Assembly (NCBI RefSeq): GCF_037038585.1
Contig: NC_092520.1
Coordinates: 2,199,001 to 2,263,000 of the forward strand
DNA length: 64,000 nt
From: Patagioenas fasciata
Lineage: Eukaryota > Chordata > Aves > Columbiformes > Columbidae
Direction: 5' to 3'
Position 1 is the stretch's first letter. Every line of letters starts with the position of its first letter. The notes below the pieces were generated by a model. It did no database searches. It was not told the DNA's origin and saw only the letters and a program-made list of their open reading frames with translations. Shown here piece after piece: positions 26,501 to 38,242 of this stretch. Made by a program: the position numbers and the translations under genes.

Positions 26501-29500
26501 CACGGGAAGAAAGCCACGGGTAAGAGAGCTGTCTCATCTGCGATCTGCAGGATAAAATATAATTTATTGTTTGCTCTAAGCATTGAGTCATGCCAGAGGC
26601 TGTAGAGTTTCATCCCAACCCTCCTACCAAAATGCATCTCTCCAGTGCTCGTAAGAGCTGCAAGTTAAAGAGGCAGAAAATGTCTTGCCTCTCCACCCTG
26701 CAGTCCAAACCACAACCTGGGAAGGGCACAGCAGCCAAAAACCAGCTCACCAACAAGGCAGTGACCTAAAACAAGGTGACAACACATGGGGAAAGGCAGC
26801 AAAGCTCACTTTGCAAGCAAGCAGAGCCGCAACGTCACGTCCCAAGGGGATGCCACTCGCTGAGTCGCGATAACTCAGCTCTGCCATCTCACCCGGCTGG
26901 GAATCAGCCTGAGTTAAGTGCTGGGCAACAGCCAAAAGCACCATGAAGGGGAGGTTAAATGAACACGTTACTTGTCTGTTGGGGCACACAGAGAACCCAG
27001 TGTGACTCAGGAGATTGGTATAACCTGGCACTAAATCAGCACTAAGTTCTCAATGAGACATCACCATCCACCATGCAGCTCCAGCAAAGGATCAGTCCAA
27101 GGGGAGAGCACTTATAGAATCACAGAATCATTTTGGTTGGAAAAGACCCTCAAGATCATCGAGTCCAACCGTTCCCCCACCCCTGGCACTGCCCCATGTC
27201 CCTGAGAACCTCATCTCCGTCTGTCCAACCCTCCAGGGATGGTGACTCCAGCACTGCCCTGGGCAGCCTGTTCCAATGCCCCACAGCCCTTTGGGGAAGA
27301 AATTGTTCCCCACATCCAACCTCAACCTCCCCTGGCGCAACTTGAGGCCGTTTCCTCTGCTCCTGGCGCTTGTTCCTGGGGAGCAGAGCCCGACCCCCCC
27401 TGGCTCCAAGCTCCTTTCAGGCAGTTCAGAGATCAGAAGGTCTCCCCTCAGCTCCTGTTCTCCAGCTGAACCCCCCAGGTCCCTCAGCTGCTCCCCAGCA
27501 CACTTGTGTTCCAATGATCCTTCACGTATCCCATTTTCTGATTAAATCCCCAAATATGCAGGTAATTTCACTCCCTGAATAGGCATCCTGTCCCCTCTGG
27601 GAGATCCTGGATATGTGATACATCCCCATGGGTTGGCAGACAGACAGAGCCAGGGAGAGCTGTGCCCTTTTGCAGCAGTACCTGAAGGCCAGGGCTGTCT
27701 CCCAGGGAACAAGCAGCTGAATATTTACATTTATTCAGAGTCACAAGACCCAAATCACCTTGTTGAAGGCCAAGCTGAGGTGCTTCAGCTGAGGAAAAGG
27801 AGCACAAAGGTCCCTGTGTGTGGCAGGAGCCGGCAAAGTCTTAGAAGCAGTTTGGTCTCCTTCCCTAGGAGCAACCTTCAAGAGAGGAGGAAGAGGGTGA
27901 GCAGAGACACGGCTCAGGGGCTCTGGTGGCAGGAGACACCCCCAGTGACAGGACACCACCACCCTGAACCCAAACACAGCTCTAATTTGAAAAGATTTTT
28001 TGTTCAGATTAACTTTGGAGATTGCCTGGTGGCAGCTTGCTCTGGCTTCTGTGTTGCTGTGGAAGCTCTGCGGGGAGTCACAACAAATGCACCAAATTCC
28101 CATCATCCAGCACTGAAAACGTGCGTGGACTCAAGAGGAAGCAGCTGAGCTCTCAGAGAGAGTGTGTGTGTGTGCATGCGTGTGCTACCCTAAAACATCC
28201 TGCGAGAGCTCAGCATCTCTGAAGCTCAGCCCCTTACTCAAGTTCTAATAAAAATCAGCATATTTGGCTTCAAGCACTCGATTCTGAATGAGCATGACAT
28301 ACATAAATCCGAGGGGAAAAGATTACAGTGTTAGGAATGAATAAACTCTCTTCAGTCCCCATCTGAGCCACAGAACATGCTTCCCTGTGCAGGGAGGGCA
28401 CACAGTCACAAGCAAATGGTGACCCAGCTTTTATTTGAAAGTCATGTAAGTCTAAGCTCCAGTGTCCCTTCATTACAGGAAAATTTGCTCCTGATCTTCC
28501 CAATGAGAGACAATACTCACTGTAAAGCTTTGCAGGCACCCAGGGTCCCAGCTGTATCCACAGGCTGATTGAAACTCAGCTGACGGATTTTGGAAGGGAA
28601 GTTTTGGAACTCACACCCCCAAAATCACATATCAGCCAACAGTTCTTACCGGCGCCAGGCATTCCCAAGAGTCAGAATTCCAAACAAGCTCTGCAATGAA
28701 ACACAAAGGGAGGGTTTCTATGTGAAGCCATGGCAAGGCTGGAATTATCCTGATAAAACAAATCAGCATCAGGCAGGATCTGGTTCAGTGGCAAGACGTG
28801 CCCAAGGTGAGGGGAGTTCAGTCCCACCACTTGGTGACAGCCCCATCGCTCCAGGTGAGTTGCGCCAGGGGAGGTTGAGGTTGGATCTGAGGAACAATTT
28901 CTTCCCCAAAGGGCTGTGGGGCATTGGAACAGGCTGCCCAGGGCAGTGCTGGAGTCACCATCCCTGGAGGGTTGGACAGACGGACATGAGGTTCTCAGGA
29001 CATGGGGCAGTGCCGGGGTTGGGTTAACAGTTGGACTTTATGATCTTGAGGGTCTTTTCCAACCAAAATATTCTGTGATTTTGTGTCCAGTAAGCTTCCA
29101 GTAATTATAGAGGGACTGTACAGGTTAGTTCAGATGTCTAAAAAGGTTCCGTGCATCCCTCCCTGACTGTTTTAATTTTGTCAAGCTGCTTCGCTCACCA
29201 GCAAACATCGAGCAGATCCTCACCCTGACATCACTGGGCTCTCTCCCACTGAAATCCCCCACAGTTTCAGTGCAGGCAGGGAGAAGCAGGAGCTGCTCAC
29301 CCGTCCTGTCTGGATCCATGCCGTTCTGTGATGTGACAGATCCAAACTGTCCTTTCTTCACTTCCAGCTCTGCTGGCACCTCCGTGTCCTCCTGCTGCGG
29401 TGGCTGGGGCTGATGCCAGAGGCTGCTCAGGGATTTGTACCACTCTGCCCTGAAGCTGCCGCCATCCAGCGCCGGGTGGAGAAAGAACTGCCTGCTCTCC

Positions 29501-32500
29501 GCTTGGTGCAGGTAGGGGACAGCCGAAATCCTGTTCCTGTCCAGATTCAGCTCTCTCAGGCTGTTGGAAGAGAAAATGTGTGAGAAACTCCATGGGTGCT
29601 ATCAGCGTACGCACGAGCCATCTGTTCACCCCAGCACTTGCAGGGCAGGGAGCTCAAACTCCACCTGCCACCTCACTGGGCTTCCCAGCAGCAGAGCGGA
29701 GGTGTTTGCGACATTGAGGGGTAGGAAGGCTCTGCAGAGAGATCCGGCCTGGCTGGATCAATGGGCTGAGGCCAATTGTCTGAGGTTCACCAAGGCCAAG
29801 TGCCAGGTCCTGCACTGGGGTCACAGCAACCCCAGGCAGCGCTACAGGCTCGGGGAAGAGCGGCTGGAAAGTGCCCGGCGGAAAAGGAGCTGGGGGTGTT
29901 GGTGCCAGCGGCTGAACATGAGCCAGCGTGTGCCCAGGTGGCCAAGAGGCCACCAGCATCCTGGCTGGGACCAACACTGGTGTGGCCAGCAGGCCCAGGG
30001 TAGTGACCGTCCCTGTGCTGGGACCTGGGGAGGCCAAACCTTGAATTCTGGGGCCAGTTTTGGGCCCCTCACACCAAGAAAGGCCTTGAGGTGCTGGACC
30101 GAGTTGAGAGAAGGAAACGGAGCTGGGAAAGGGGCTGGAGCACAAATGTGACGGGAGCGGCTGAGGGACCTGGGGGGTTCAGCTGGAGAACAGGAGCTGA
30201 GGGGAGACCTTCTGATCTCTGAACTGCCTGAAAGGAGCTTGGAGCCAGGGGGGTCGGGCTCTGCTCCCCAGGAACAAGCACCAGGAGCAGAGGAAACGGC
30301 CTCAAGTTGTGCCAGGGGAGGCTGAGGTTGGATGTGGGGAACAATTTCTTCCCCAAAGGGCTGTGGGGCATTGGAACAGGCTGCCCAGGGCAGTGCTGGA
30401 GTCACCATCCCTGGAGGGTTGGACAGACGGACATGAGGTTCTCAGGGACATGGGGCAGTGCCAGGGGTGGGGAACAGTTGGACTCAATGATCTTGAGGGT
30501 CTTTTCCAACCAAAATGATTCCATGAGCCTGTGAATCACAAGACCCCACATTAAACAGAGGGAGCTGATCTGCAGCCTTTCCTAGTGCTGCTGTGCTCAA
30601 ATAAAGGTTGAATCTGGGGCGAAGAAGGGAAAACGCAGAAAGCAATTGCCTTTTGTCAAATCAGAGTTGGAGGTCAGCAAACATGCAGGGCAGGAGCTGA
30701 ATTACCAGCCACCTGCCGGGTTTGGCCAGCTCGTGCTTTGCAGCAGGCTGTGTGCTTCCATTCAGTCCCATTTGCAAGACTAGAGAGACTAAACAGGGAA
30801 TTTTCTGAGTGAATCACAAAGATTTTGTTTTTCATTTGAAGCTGGCTACTGTACAGCAGCTGACAGAGGCAGCTGCCAGCCCCCAAACGCCAGAGCCATC
30901 TGCTGCCAGGTGCATCCTTACCTGCACAGATGAGACAGGCTCACAAAGACGCTCGGGTCTGACAGGCGATTGTCATCCAGCGACAAGACCTCCAGAGATG
31001 GAAACCTGGAATGAGCAGAGCTGCGAATACAAAGAGGTTCATCAATAACATGCTCAAGCAAAGACAGGTGAAAAATACGTAATTTGCTGTCATTGGGGGA
31101 AGATGTATCCACTGGGAGACTGGGCTGGGGCTGTTTTCATTCTTTTAATAGAAAAATGATAAATTCAGTCTAAATTGGATCAGTGCAAAGGACTGTCCAG
31201 CTCAGCGTCTTATCTCCAAGTATGGCAAACAGTGGATACCTTGGCATGGCAGTTGTGCCTAAGCTGTACATGAGGGGTCTAATTAATGATGAATAAATAG
31301 CATCTTACATGGCTCAACCACCCAACAGGGCTGCTGAATCTCTGTCCAGAGGTTCCTCTCTAGCTGTCCAGCTGCTGGTGACAGAAGTCGACCTGGGTGA
31401 TCTGGAGCTGAGGTGGGATAACACTTCCCTGCCACCCAGCACTGACCATGAGGTTATTTCATCTTCCAGTTTGCGAGGGAAGAGCTCTGCTGCCCACACT
31501 GATAAATTCCAGGCTGCCCACCCTCACTGGTCCAGAGAATCATAGAATGGTTTAGGTTGGAAGCGCCCTTCCCAGCTCCCCGAGTGCCACCCCTGCCATG
31601 AGCAGGGACATCTTCACCAGCTCAGGTTGCTCAGAGCCCCATCCAGCCTGGCTTGGGATATCTCCAGGGATGGGGCATCTACCACCTCTCTGGCCAACCT
31701 GGGCCAGGCTCTCACTACCCTCAGGGGCAGCAATTTCTTCCTCATGTCTGGCCTGAATCTCCCCTCCTTTAGTTTAAAACCATCACCCCTTGTCCTATTG
31801 CACCAGGCCCTGCTATAATGTTTGTCCCCATCTTTCTTCTTGGCACCTTTAAAGGCCGCACCAAGGTCTTCCTGGAGCTTCTCTTCTCCAGCTGAACACC
31901 CCAACTCTCTCAGCCTGTCCTCCCAGCAGAGCTGTTCCAGCCTCGCATCATTCCTGGGGCTCCTCTGGCCCCTCTCCAGCCGCTCCATGTGTGTCCTGTG
32001 CTGAGGACCCAGAGCTGGACCAGCACTGCAGGGGGGTCTCACCAGAGTGGAGCAGAGGGGCAGAATCCCCTCCGTCCACCTGCTGCTCACGCTGCTGGGG
32101 ATGCAGCCCAGGACAGGGGTGGATTTCTGGGCTGCAAGCGCACGTTTCCAGCTCATGGCCAATCTTTCACCCCCAGCACGCCCAAGTCCTTCTCCTGGGG
32201 GCTGCTCTCCATCTCTCCATCCCCAGCCTGGACTGACACCAGGGGTTGCCCCGACACATGTGCAGGACCTTGCACTTCGCCTTGCTAAACCTCCTCCAGC
32301 TTGTCCAGGTCCCTCCGGATGGATCCCATCCCTCAGGTGTGTCAACTGCACCACTCAGCTTGGGGTCATCTGCAAGCTTGCTGAGTGTTCACTCGATCCC
32401 ACTGTCTGTGTCATTGATAAAGATGTTAAACAGCACTGCTCCCCGTACGGATCCCTGAGGGACACCACTTCTTACTGGTGTCCGTCCAGACATTGAGTCA

Positions 32501-35500
32501 TTGACCACTGCTCTGTCCATCACTCTTCCCAACTGCCAGGCACATCCCACCAGCAGCTCCCCACCAAACTGAAGCATCATTTGCTGTGGACACTTACTTC
32601 CATGAGCCTGCCAGGTCTGGAGGCAAAGATTGAAGCTTGTTGCCTGTTAAGCGAAGAACTTTGAGCTGGGACAAATCTCCCAGTGTCCAAATGTCTTGAG
32701 AGGACAAATTATTGTATGAGAGATCCAGATCCTGAAGGAAACAGAAGAAACAATCCTCTGGAGCAAAGGACATTGTATATTGGCTTTCGCCAGGGGGACA
32801 TTAAATATTTAATGAGATTTTCAGTCATGCTACTACCCACCCTAGAGTGACTGTAGAGTCATTTTGGTTGGAAAAGACCCTCAAGATCATCGAGTCCAAC
32901 TGTTAACCCACCCCTGGCACTACCCCATGTCCCTGAGAACCTCATCTCCATCTGTTCAACCCCTCCAGGGATGGTGACTCCAGCACTGCCCTGGGCAGCC
33001 TGTTCCAATGCCCCACAGCCCTTTGGGGAAGAAATTGTTCCCCACATCCAACCTCAGCCTCCTCTGGTGCAACTTGAGGCCCTTTCTTCTGCTCCTGGCG
33101 CTTGTTCCTGGGGAGCAGAGCCGACCCCCCCTGACTCCAAGCTCCTTTCAGACAGTTCAGAGATCAGAAGGTCTCCCCTCAGCTCCTGTTCTCCAGCTGA
33201 ACTCCCCAGGTCCCTCAGCTGTTCCCATAACACTTGTGCTCCAGCCCCTCCCCAGCTCCGTTCCCTTCTCTCAACTCGGTCCAGCATCCCAAGGCCTTTT
33301 TTGACATGATGGGCCCAAAACTGGCCCCAGGATTCAAGGTGTGGCCTCCCCAGTGCCCAGTCCAGGGGAATGTGTGATGCTGTGAGCGTCTCTGACTTGC
33401 AGGGACTCATGGTGGGACACTGCACCTTGGCAGAAGTGCTCAGGGCTGGTCCCATGCTCACACATGCAACTCCTGGGACAATAGCCAAGAGAAAGTCAGA
33501 GAGCAGATGCTGCTGGAGCAAGGACAAGGGTTTCTGGGAGGAGTGAACAGGAGTAACTTTGCCCAGGGATTAAAATAGGCTGATTTCCCCAGAAGGAGCT
33601 AAAAGCTTTTTCAAAATCAATTTAATATGGATCACTCAGCCTTCCCAGGGCTGATTTCTCCAGGCTGTCAGCAAATGAGATCCCAGACATTGGTCATGGA
33701 TAAAGCTGGGATCCATGGGAAGACAGCAGAAAGGGGAATTTAGGTGGGTCCCATCCCCACCTTTCGCTCATACAAAGGCACCAAGGGACGGATAGGATCA
33801 TCCCTGGCCTCATGAGCCTTGGAAATTTGGTTCCCCATCACCTGGACACATGCCCACTAAGTCAAACCCCTCAGCAGGGTTAGCAACAGCACGTCAGAGA
33901 AACGTGGATTTGGGGATCTCCCAAAGCCTGCAGGCAGGAGGGAGGCTGGGATCTGAGTGTACGAAGCTGACAGCTGAGCCACCAGCAATTCTTTGAATAA
34001 AACAAGAAGAAAGAAACCTTTTAAGATGGAACTTTATGTTCAACAGCAATCAATAACCAGAAAAATCCAGGCAAGGACATGGCCTCAGAGAGCAAGCCTA
34101 GATAAGGTCAGTAGAGCTGAACTGGAGCCCAAGCTCCCTGTAGCAGAGACACAATCCAAACTGGGTGGAGAGGACAACTTGAACCATTATCCCAGGCATG
34201 GTTTCTTGTTCTTGGGATCTGCTGAGGACCACAGAGTGTCAGGGATGACACAAGTGGCTGACAGACCACAGAAAGGATTATGGAGAAACAAGGAGTCCTG
34301 TGGCAAGGAGGGGAGCGGCAGGGATCTGTGAGGAATTGCTCTGAGAGAGGGGACACAGCAGAAAGGACAACCCAGAGTCACGAGAATGCAGAAAGAGAAT
34401 GACCCTGCAGTTTCAGAGAACTCTCATGGCAGGGACACACATCAACGCTACATGTAGGCCTCAGTCTGATGCTTGGGAGGAGATGAATTAGGTCTTGGAT
34501 CCCCCTCATCTAGGGTGAGAGAAAATAGTCACAAGTTGTGCCAGGGGAGGCTGAGGTTGGATCTGGGGAACAATTTCTTCCCCAAAGGGCTGAGGGGCAT
34601 TGGAACAGGCTGCCCAGGGCAGTGCTGGAGTCACCATCCCTGGAGGGCTGGACAGACAGAGAGGAGGTTCTCAGGGACATGGGGCAGTGCCAGGGTTGTG
34701 GTAATGGGTGGACTCGATGATCCTGAGGATCTTTTCCAGCCAAATTGATTATGTGATTCTATCTTACTTCCAAATGCAGGAAGTCTCCAGCGCTGATTTT
34801 CAGATTTCTTAGTCCATTCAAGGAAAGTTCTAGTTCCCGCAGTCCTGGAAACTTCCGAAACGGCTCTGCAAGGGTGGAAAATGTTTCAGTGAGTGAGGAA
34901 CAGCAGTAACAGAACAAACCGTGTTTCACCAAGGTCTGGAATGGACCAAAACCAACAAGAATGAGAGCATTACTATAATCAGACGGCAAATTTGAAAGAA
35001 ACTGCCCATTCAGATAGATGTTTGTCCATACAATACGTGATGCCCCATCGCTCCTCAGACATCTGGTTTGCTTTCATGCACTTGCTCCCACCACAGATTA
35101 GATCATTGTTTGAAGCCACTGAAGCCACATTTAGCTTATATGTTTTATTAGCTATTCAACGATTTCCCCTTTTCCTTCTTCAAATTAACTGAGCCCACAA
35201 CACTGGATTTGGACTCACCTCCCAGCTCAACCATTAACTTTCTGAGCCTTTGGGACAAGTCGTTACATTATTTGATGCTTCTATACATTAAATGGGGATT
35301 TTTCTTTGTAAAGAGCTTGGTTTTCTAATAATGAAAAGGATGCCACAGTGGCGCACAATTATCGTTACAATAAAGGGAATTAATGCAAGGATTTCAGTTA
35401 CAGGAAAGAAGCAATTTTATAAAGTGCTGCATGTGTATCTTAAATCTCTTTGTAAAGGTCTAGACCTTTGTTCAGACAAGCATAAGCTTCCCTGGGTTGA

Positions 35501-37745
35501 AAAGCGGTGTCTATTTTTTGGTAATGCAATCCCTTACCCAGTGTCAGCAGGTTCTCAGCAGCATTTATACAAGCAACGCAATCAAATTTCTCAAAATCTT
35601 CTTCTTTAGCCTGAAAAATACACGATGGAAGGGGGAAAATCATTCTGCTCCAGCCCTGAACTGGTCTAAAACAACTGGATTTTTCATTTTCTCAGGATGC
35701 ATAAGTAATAGAACTCCCCATAGTTAGATCTTCATTTTTTTGCTGACAATGGAGAGCACCCTCAGAGTGTGTGTTTAATACACAGCTGCCTCAGTGACCA
35801 ACATCCAGAAGACTTGGACATAGCTGAAAGAACCCTAAAAAGACACTAAGAACCCATCAGCAACTTATTGCAAGTTAGTTACGAACCCAAATAAAAGTCA
35901 CTTCTCAAGGGAACCCAAAGAACTGCACTTTGTGAGGGGATGTAAGTGGGGAAGGGGCTACAGCTGATGAAGACCATGTTAATTTGGTAATGAAGACACA
36001 ATTCAAAAGTTTGTAGGACAAATCATCCAAGCCCGTTCACAGCTGGCCGGCTCACCTTCCCCCGCGAGGAATATACCTGCATTTAACATGATTTTTCTCT
36101 GTTCTCTGGACTCTCATACGCTAATGCAGTAATTTTTTCAGCTTTTAAAGCAATTTCCCTAATGCTTATTGAGTTTCTGATACTCACCAAGACCAGATTT
36201 TGGTTGCTTATGTTCACAAAGCAAAGGTCAGATGGGTTCTTCAAATGGTGGTGCTTCATCTGGGGGTGGGGGGGGGATTGGGAAGAACGACAAATGATTA
36301 GTTTTGTATGTCACGTCCTGGGACCTGAGCCCCAAAACCAGCCCTTGGGTGCCCCCTAGGTGAGGGGGGCACCTGGTTCCTTGGATTGTAGGAAGGGGAG
36401 AAAATAACAGAAGAAATCTGCACTCACTAGAAATGGCTCATCTAGGACATTGTCTTCATTCTTTTCTTTTACAGAGGCAGAATCTGGGCGGTTTCTCCTC
36501 TGCTGTGGTGTCTTCCTGGTGGTCCCTTTCTCAGTCCAAGCCCTTGGGGTAGCTCTGTGTGCCAGCACCCAGCGCCCTGACACAAAAACAGACCAAGGCA
36601 GAGCCTTGATTTCAGCCCAGCGCTGCAATCCAGCACTTTAAAATCCCTTGCATAGGGAAATACTCAAGTATAAAAGCGCCAGCAACCATGAATTTAATGT
36701 AGGAACATTAAAGCTATAGCCAGAGCCATGGAAGAGTAAAAACATGGTATTTTATAGATGGTAATAGAGCCCTTGGTGGGCTGGAAGAACCTTCTGGAGA
36801 TCTCCAGTCCAACCTCCCACCCAAAGCAGGACCATCAGCAAAGTCAGATCAGTCAGTTGCATCTTTGTTCAGCGACTTTGGATATTAGGAAACATTTCTT
36901 CACGGAAAGGGTTGTAAAGCACTGGAACAGGTTGCCCAGCGAAGTGATGAAGTCACCATCCCTGGCAGAGTTTAAAAGATGTATAGATGAGGTTCTTGGG
37001 GACATGGTTTAGCGCTAGATTTAGGTTATGATTCAATTCGATGATCTTAAGGGTCTCTTAAACTGAAATGATTCTATGATTCAACCACCTCCCAAGGTAA
37101 CCTGGCCCAGAGCTGCACCTCCTCCCAGAGAAATTCCTTGTAACATCCAACCTAAACCTCCCAAGGAGAAATCTTTGCCTTAGTTATGCCATCTGTTACC
37201 ATTAAGAGGAGTTTGTAGCTGTAAAGCCATCATCAGATCTCCCCTCAGACTCCTCTTGGCCAAACAAAACCAGCTCAGCACCCTCAGCATCTCCTAGAAG
37301 GTCCTACGCCCCTGACCAGCCTAGGAGATCTCTCTCCACCACTTCTCAAACGTTAGAAGTAATTTCTGCCATTTCTAAGCATTTAATAGATGTGACTCTC
37401 AAAGCCCTCATTTAATAGACACCCTAGACATCCTGCCCTCTTCATTTCAACGAAGTCTTAAATTATTTTAATCCTTTCTGGGCACTGTTTTAAGTTCTGT
37501 TATCTGCGTTATCAGCCGCAATGTTGATACAGGAAACCACAGCTGAATGTTCCCTCTATCTGCCCCAAAACCAGTGTGGGAGGTGGACCTGCCCCTATGG
37601 ACACGATGTTATTCTGCAGGAAGAGTTTACCAGCAGTGCTCAAAGCATCACCTTCTTTACTTGCACGTAAAATGTTCCTGGCGGGGAAGCAGTTCGTTGC
37701 ATAGTTGCTTTCATCCCCCATTTTATAGAGTTTTGTCATAGCCAT
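20357..37745 (-). CDS. XRRA1: XRRA1, leucine-rich-repeat protein (16 coding exons)
   Basis: X-ray radiation resistance associated 1, an LRR protein of poorly defined function. Sixteen minus-strand exons join with every phase agreeing: 2103 nt, 700 residues plus stop (human about 792). The start at 37745 opens [13 protein letters not shown] and continues [19 protein letters not shown], matching the human N-terminus (NNCFPARNLLR). Residues about 130-410 hold seven or so LRRs: [69 protein letters not shown] and [11 protein letters not shown]. The LRR cap [20 protein letters not shown] follows, then a low-complexity acidic linker and a conserved C-terminal block ([19 protein letters not shown] ... 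[15 protein letters not shown]). The gene is divergent from SPCS2 and convergent with RNF169. Almost every larger intron contains a CR1 copy. Confidence 0.94.
20992..21445 (-). mobile_element. CR1 LINE in XRRA1 intron 15
   Basis: Reversed tail atagaatcatagaaccattt followed by about 430 nt of body. Confidence 0.9.
21841..22265 (-). mobile_element. CR1 LINE in XRRA1 intron 15
   Basis: Starts tagaatagtttgggttggaa. Same subfamily as the copies at 9791, 31537, 38243 and 45243. Confidence 0.9.
22465..22625 (+). mobile_element. CR1 LINE 3' fragment
   Basis: Forward-strand CR1 end (gctctgagcaacctgagctg to ccatgattttgtgatcc). Confidence 0.88.
22795..22907 (-). CDS. XRRA1: XRRA1 coding exon 15
   Basis: 113 nt between gttttgcag and gtgaag. 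It encodes [20 protein letters not shown] and then [17 protein letters not shown], a conserved C-terminal block. Confidence 0.92.
23035..23200 (-). CDS. XRRA1: XRRA1 coding exon 14
   Basis: 166 nt between gctttgag and gtgagt. It encodes an acidic segment containing [20 protein letters not shown] and then FIEPV. Confidence 0.9.
23585..24275 (-). mobile_element. CR1 LINE, about 690 nt, XRRA1 intron 13
   Basis: Reversed tail catagaatcatagaatcatt; extends into RT-region sequence (tgctggccacaccagtgctgg). Confidence 0.92.
24455..24715 (-). CDS. XRRA1: XRRA1 coding exon 13
   Basis: 261 nt (87 codons) between cccctccag and gtgagg. It is a low-complexity linker rich in Pro, Ser and Glu, opening [15 protein letters not shown] and ending DVASFFMTQ. 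Confidence 0.9.
25148..25266 (-). CDS. XRRA1: XRRA1 coding exon 12
   Basis: 119 nt between ctccttcag and gtaagg. It encodes [20 protein letters not shown] and then [19 protein letters not shown], the usual PPLL...LGI capping element after the final LRR and a basic tail. Confidence 0.93.
25705..26240 (-). mobile_element. CR1 LINE in XRRA1 intron 11
   Basis: Starts tagaataatttgggttggaa. Very close to the copies at 23585 and 27112. Confidence 0.9.
26451..26544 (-). CDS. XRRA1: XRRA1 coding exon 11
   Basis: 94 nt between atcctgcag and gtacag. It encodes [16 protein letters not shown] and then [15 protein letters not shown], the last LRR. Confidence 0.93.
27112..27500 (-). mobile_element. CR1 LINE in XRRA1 intron 10
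   Basis: Starts tatagaatcacagaatcatt. Same subfamily as the neighbours. Confidence 0.9.
27759..27875 (-). CDS. XRRA1: XRRA1 coding exon 10
   Basis: 117 nt between tctcttgaag and gtgatt. It starts with a variable linker and ends in the [16 protein letters not shown]. Confidence 0.9.
28650..28690 (-). CDS. XRRA1: XRRA1 coding exon 9 (41-nt micro-exon)
   Basis: 41 nt between tttcattgcag and gtaaga, encoding [14 protein letters not shown]. Both flanking phases fit (phase 1 in, phase 0 out), which supports such a short exon. Confidence 0.82.
28859..29085 (+). mobile_element. CR1 LINE 3' fragment in XRRA1 intron 8
   Basis: Begins gttgcgccaggggaggttga and ends ttttccaaccaaaatattct. Confidence 0.9.
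29301..29560 (-). CDS. XRRA1: XRRA1 coding exon 8
   Basis: 260 nt between ttccaacag and gtgagc. It starts [17 protein letters not shown] (LRR) and continues into a long inter-repeat loop rich in Gln, Pro and Glu, ending NGMDPDRT. Confidence 0.92.
29705..30535 (+). mobile_element. CR1 LINE, about 830 nt, XRRA1 intron 7
   Basis: Starts in RT-region coding sequence ([20 protein letters not shown] readable in one frame) and ends ccaaccaaaatgattccatg. Confidence 0.92.
30922..31005 (-). CDS. XRRA1: XRRA1 coding exon 7
   Basis: 84 nt between cattccag and gtaagg. It encodes [20 protein letters not shown] and then VSLSHLC, one LRR. Confidence 0.93.
31537..32580 (-). mobile_element. CR1 LINE, about 1 kb, XRRA1 intron 6
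   Basis: Starts agaatcatagaatggtttag and extends into RT coding sequence. The minus strand reads [20 protein letters not shown], the RT motif around PQGS. Confidence 0.92.
32598..32731 (-). CDS. XRRA1: XRRA1 coding exon 6
   Basis: 134 nt between ttccttcag and gtaagt. It encodes two LRRs, [15 protein letters not shown] and [18 protein letters not shown]. Confidence 0.93.
32850..33375 (-). mobile_element. CR1 LINE in XRRA1 intron 5
   Basis: Starts ctgtagagtcattttggttg, with a typical CR1 body to about 33370. Confidence 0.9.
34530..34762 (+). mobile_element. CR1 LINE 3' fragment in XRRA1 intron 5
   Basis: Starts caagttgtgccaggggaggc. Its tail attatgtgattctat ends beside the XRRA1 exon 5 donor (34767-34766). 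Confidence 0.9.
34768..34865 (-). CDS. XRRA1: XRRA1 coding exon 5
   Basis: 98 nt between cttgcag and gtaaga. It encodes [18 protein letters not shown] and then [14 protein letters not shown], the first clear LRR. Confidence 0.93.
35538..35610 (-). CDS. XRRA1: XRRA1 coding exon 4
   Basis: 73 nt between tatttttcag and gtaagg. It encodes [20 protein letters not shown] and then LLTL, the entry into the LRR domain. Confidence 0.9.
36188..36259 (-). CDS. XRRA1: XRRA1 coding exon 3
   Basis: 72 nt (24 codons) between a C-rich acceptor ending cag and gtgagta. It encodes [18 protein letters not shown] and then NQNLVL. It is in frame with both neighbours. Confidence 0.88.
36428..36576 (-). CDS. XRRA1: XRRA1 coding exon 2
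   Basis: 149 nt between ttgtgtcag and gtgagtg. It encodes [17 protein letters not shown] and then a basic, variable stretch ending NVLDEPFL. It corresponds to human GHWLVVQKG. Confidence 0.9.
36768..37435 (-). mobile_element. Older CR1 LINE split by a second CR1
   Basis: Reversed, diverged CR1 in two parts (about 36768-36866 and 37082-37435) flanking a forward CR1 fragment. Confidence 0.7.
36870..37083 (+). mobile_element. CR1 LINE 3' fragment inserted in another CR1
   Basis: Starts near ggatattaggaaacatttct and ends aaactgaaatgattctatga. It interrupts the reversed copy. Confidence 0.75.
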
Positions 37746-37761
37746 CTTGACTGCAGCATTC
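37652..37761 (-). CDS. XRRA1: XRRA1 coding exon 1 (ATG at 37745-37743)
   Basis: Acceptor ctctccccag, then 16 nt of 5' UTR, then 94 coding nt ending GAA-G before gtgatg. The ATG is chosen because the protein aligns with human XRRA1 from its first residues. Confidence 0.92.
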
Positions 37762-38242
37762 CTGGGGAGAGTGGGGAAGAAATAAATGGGTTAAAATTTT
37801 TGCTGGTTCTAACATTGTAATACTTTGCTTTAAACAGCTCTTTTCAAGGGCGGCCACAAAAGAAGTGTCAGCCTGGAGGCAGAGGAACGCTGTCAAGGAT
37901 GTGAGGAGCGTCATCTTCTAAAACAGAGAAATAAATGAGGTGCCAGGAGCGCGCACATGGTTTTACAGCTCAGGAGAGCAAAATGCAGCCACCGGAGTGT
38001 GTGTGTGTGAGTCAGACTGTGTGGATGACAACTCACAGGATTTCTGCTTTACCCCTCATTCCTCGTTCCCCCTGTCACTTGTGGTGACACCTGGCAAAGA
38101 ACCACACCGGTCACCCCTCCTCAAACCTCAGAAATAAATGTCAAAGGTGCTACGTTGTTCTTATGCCGTGCCCTGTAGCAGGAGATGGTCTCCCAGTGCC
38201 GTCTGATGGTGTCTCCACACTCAGACACACTGATCTGACACA

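Noticed and set aside
23583-33380. Repeated frames reading [20 protein letters not shown] or similar across the window
   Set aside because: Reverse-strand translations of the CR1 3' region, present wherever a CR1 copy lies; not a host gene family.
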